From contig NZ_CP007220.1 in assembly GCF_001632805.1 (NCBI RefSeq), forward strand, positions 1,736,001-1,800,000: DNA of 64,000 nucleotides, written 5' to 3'. The notes beneath the pieces were generated by a model, which was not told the DNA's origin, made no database searches, and saw nothing but the letters and a program-made list of their open reading frames with translations. This document shows positions 62,707-64,000 of the stretch, piece by piece. The stretch is from Mycobacteroides chelonae CCUG 47445 (GTDB lineage Bacteria; Actinomycetota; Actinomycetes; Mycobacteriales; Mycobacteriaceae). Within the stretch, counting starts at the first letter, position 1, and each line of letters begins with the position of its first letter. A program made the position numbers and the translations under genes.

Positions 62707-63195
62707 GGCGCTTCACCTCAACCTGAATCACGCCCCGGCCTGTCCGGAGACCCAACATGGGGTCCGGCGGCAAACCGGGCCCATCTATTGAGGGTAGTGG
62801 CCGATTCCCGATCTGGTGGTAAGGGTGCCGCCGTGGCGGCCGGGGGATGGTGCCGACTCGGGTCATCACAGTACCGTGCCGCCGAATCTTCAAAAATTTG
62901 CTGAAACACACGAATTCGTCAGCCGCAGATGCGGCGGGTGGGGCAGAAGGGCCTGTACATCTAGGCATGGTCGGCGATTTGATCACGGCGTCCTGGTGTT
63001 CACTCCAGGTCGTCCCATTGGGGTTTCCGGTGTGTCTCATCGTGGTTTATGCACCTCAATCGGCCAGTTGTGGGTGAGGAGTGTCACAGCCTGCTCCCAG
63101 GTCGCGGCGTTGACACGGCGCTGCCCGGTCTCTACGTTATGAAAACGATAATCATTACCAATTAAGTCTATGACGCCTACCTGAGGATGATCGCC
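62707..63195. other. Intergenic region between smtB and the truncated membrane gene
   Basis: 489 bases. The half near smtB should carry the smtB-furB promoter, but I see no clear SmtB palindrome. Long open frames here on the minus strand (such as 63040-62687) have no ribosome site and poor composition. CCTGG/CCAGG (62992-62996 and 63005-63009) form a small hairpin. The right end holds a Zur/Fur-type box. Confidence 0.5.
63137..63165 (+). promoter_or_regulatory. Zur/Fur-type operator
   Basis: AT-rich palindrome centred in GAAAACGATAATCATTACC (63141-63159), 16 of 19 bases equal to the E. coli Fur consensus GATAATGATAATCATTATC and close to the mycobacterial Zur box pattern (TGAAAAnGATAATCATTTTCA-like). 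It lies 30-60 bases upstream of ATG 63196. Since furB is encoded 0.8 kb away, Zur is the likelier ligand, but FurA-type regulators are not excluded. Confidence 0.65.
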
Positions 63196-64000
63196 ATGGC
63201 CACCTTTGCTACCGGCACCGACGAGCTAAAGAACACCGACGGTGTGAACCGGCCAGGGTGGTTTGTCAGCAGACGCGTCGACATCCTCTTCGTCTTCGGT
63301 TTGGGCGCGTTGTTGTCCGCGGTGCTCTTCGCGGCCGACGGGCACAAGGGCGTATTCCTCGTCGGTGCGGTGACCTTTTCCCTGCTATCCGACCTCCCGC
63401 ATGTGCTGACGACGACGGCGCGCGTGTGGATGGATCCCCGCGAGCGGTCCCGGTTCTGGGCGCATTACGTGATCAGCTTCGTGGTGGTCGCCGCGATCGT
63501 CGGCACGTTGTGGTTCGGCGGCTGGATGGTGCCACTGCTGGCCATCTGGGCCTATTGGCAGGTGTTCCACGTGCTGAAACAGCACTTCGGCATCATCAAC
63601 ATCTACGCGGCGAAGAACGGTTACAAGGGCCCGCGTAACCGGATCAAGTACGCGCTGTACGCCGTCTGCCTGGCTCCGGTGCTGTACCGGGCGAGCCAGG
63701 GCCTGAACTTCTCCGAGTACGTGGTCTTCGGTCATCGACTGCCGTTCTCGAACCTGAGCGTGCCGGTGCCGCCCATTCCCGGATTCTTGGTCATCGGTGG
63801 ATTCGTCTGTGCCGCAGTAATGTTGGGAATCGCGGTCTGGGAGCAGGTGCAGCTCAAGAGGGCAGGGCAGCGCACGCTGCCGGCCATGGCGGTGGCCACC
63901 TTCATCATCGCGGCGCTGTCCTACAACCTGTCCTACCTGCTGGTCTCGGACCTTTTCGCACTCATCCTGATCGCGACGACAACGCACAGCCTGCAGTACC
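63196..64000 (+). CDS. Histidine-bearing polytopic membrane protein, 3' end outside window
   Basis: At least 268 codons without a stop. ATG 63196 is nine bases after CTGAGG. At least six membrane segments, with histidine pairs SDLPHVLTTTARVW, FWAHYVI, YWQVFHVLKQHFGIIN and TTTHSLQY. This is reminiscent of di-metal membrane enzymes or carriers, but I do not recognise the family. The operator upstream suggests repression when zinc (or iron) is plentiful, so it may belong to a metal-starvation response. Confidence 0.7.
   Translation, partial: MATFATGTDELKNTDGVNRPGWFVSRRVDILFVFGLGALLSAVLFAADGHKGVFLVGAVTFSLLSDLPHVLTTTARVWMDPRERSRFWAHYVISFVVVAAIVGTLWFGGWMVPLLAIWAYWQVFHVLKQHFGIINIYAAKNGYKGPRNRIKYALYAVCLAPVLYRASQGLNFSEYVVFGHRLPFSNLSVPVPPIPGFLVIGGFVCAAVMLGIAVWEQVQLKRAGQRTLPAMAVATFIIAALSYNLSYLLVSDLFALILIATTTHSLQY

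Noticed and set aside
62687..63040. 117-codon minus-strand ORF upstream of smtB
   Set aside because: No ribosome site, no recognisable domain, and it overlaps the smtB start and promoter region.
62967..63077. 36-codon hydrophobic ORF MVGDLITASWCSL...
   Set aside because: No ribosome site or coupling, and its frame seems accidental.
1..64000. CRISPR arrays, tRNA or rRNA genes, insertion sequences
   Set aside because: No regularly spaced direct repeats, no cloverleaf-like or ribosomal sequence, and no transposase pattern were seen by eye; a tRNA scan would be the decisive check.

Overview
The window is high-GC actinobacterial chromosome with the gene order of a mycobacterium. The runs proB/rbsK/proA - MoxR/VWA - nadD-rsfS-gpgP-octT-degV - comEA-comEC - holA/rpsT - lepA - trehalase - subI-cysTWA - cheI-cysN-cysD-cysH-nirA - hemW - hrcA-dnaJ2-rsmE-phoH-ybeY-corC-era - amidase - recO-uppS - furB-smtB follow the Rv2427c to Rv2358 region of M. 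tuberculosis. PE/PPE genes, eis and rpfD are absent. Protein sequences (for example NadD) look closest to the rapid growers of the Mycobacteroides abscessus/chelonae group; that placement is from memory and synteny, not from a search. I saw no rRNA, tRNA, CRISPR array, prophage or classical insertion sequence.

Layout. 1-5.2 kb: end of proB, four paralogous secreted proteins in two transcription units, rbsK (minus), proA. 5.2-13.3 kb: MoxR/VWA pair, then NAD synthesis, ribosome silencing, methylglucose-lipopolysaccharide genes (gpgP, octT), DegV and the comEA-comEC DNA-uptake pair. 13.3-19.2 kb: minus-strand accessory block with a mycothiol-dependent-type enzyme, a flavoprotein and a four-gene membrane/cupredoxin operon. 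19.3-31.7 kb: holA, rpsT, a circularly permuted ATP-grasp/alpha-E/transglutaminase operon, TetR, a PemK-like protein, lepA, DUF899, nitronate monooxygenase, trehalase. 31.6-38.5 kb: two LppR-like lipoproteins, a flavoprotein, a second minus-strand membrane operon related to the first, and two very small membrane proteins. 38.5-48.5 kb: sulfate import and assimilatory sulfate reduction as two operons facing each other. 48.5-57.3 kb: hemW, heat-shock control, ribosome/RNA maturation genes and era. 57.3-58.4 kb: a DUF559 nuclease-like gene between two inverted 52-bp repeats. 58.4-64 kb: amidase, recO, uppS, the zinc regulators smtB-furB, and a truncated membrane gene behind a Zur/Fur-type box.

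How genes work together. SubI-CysTWA imports sulfate; CysDN activates it to APS; the four-cysteine CysH and NirA reduce it to sulfide; CheI supplies siroheme for NirA. Both operons are headed by tiny leaderless ORFs ending in Cys-Cys, the pattern of the mycobacterial cysteine attenuators. The two membrane operons (17.4-19.2 kb and 35-38 kb) each encode a polytopic protein carrying twice the motif D-x3-H-x5-D-x(6-8)-H, which resembles the D-x3-H-x12-H metal site of PmoC/AmoC. Both operons also hold cupredoxin- or FixH/CopC-like extracytoplasmic partners. I regard this as the best candidate here for an undescribed metal-dependent membrane system. The inverted-repeat-flanked DUF559 gene is the best candidate for a new kind of small selfish element.
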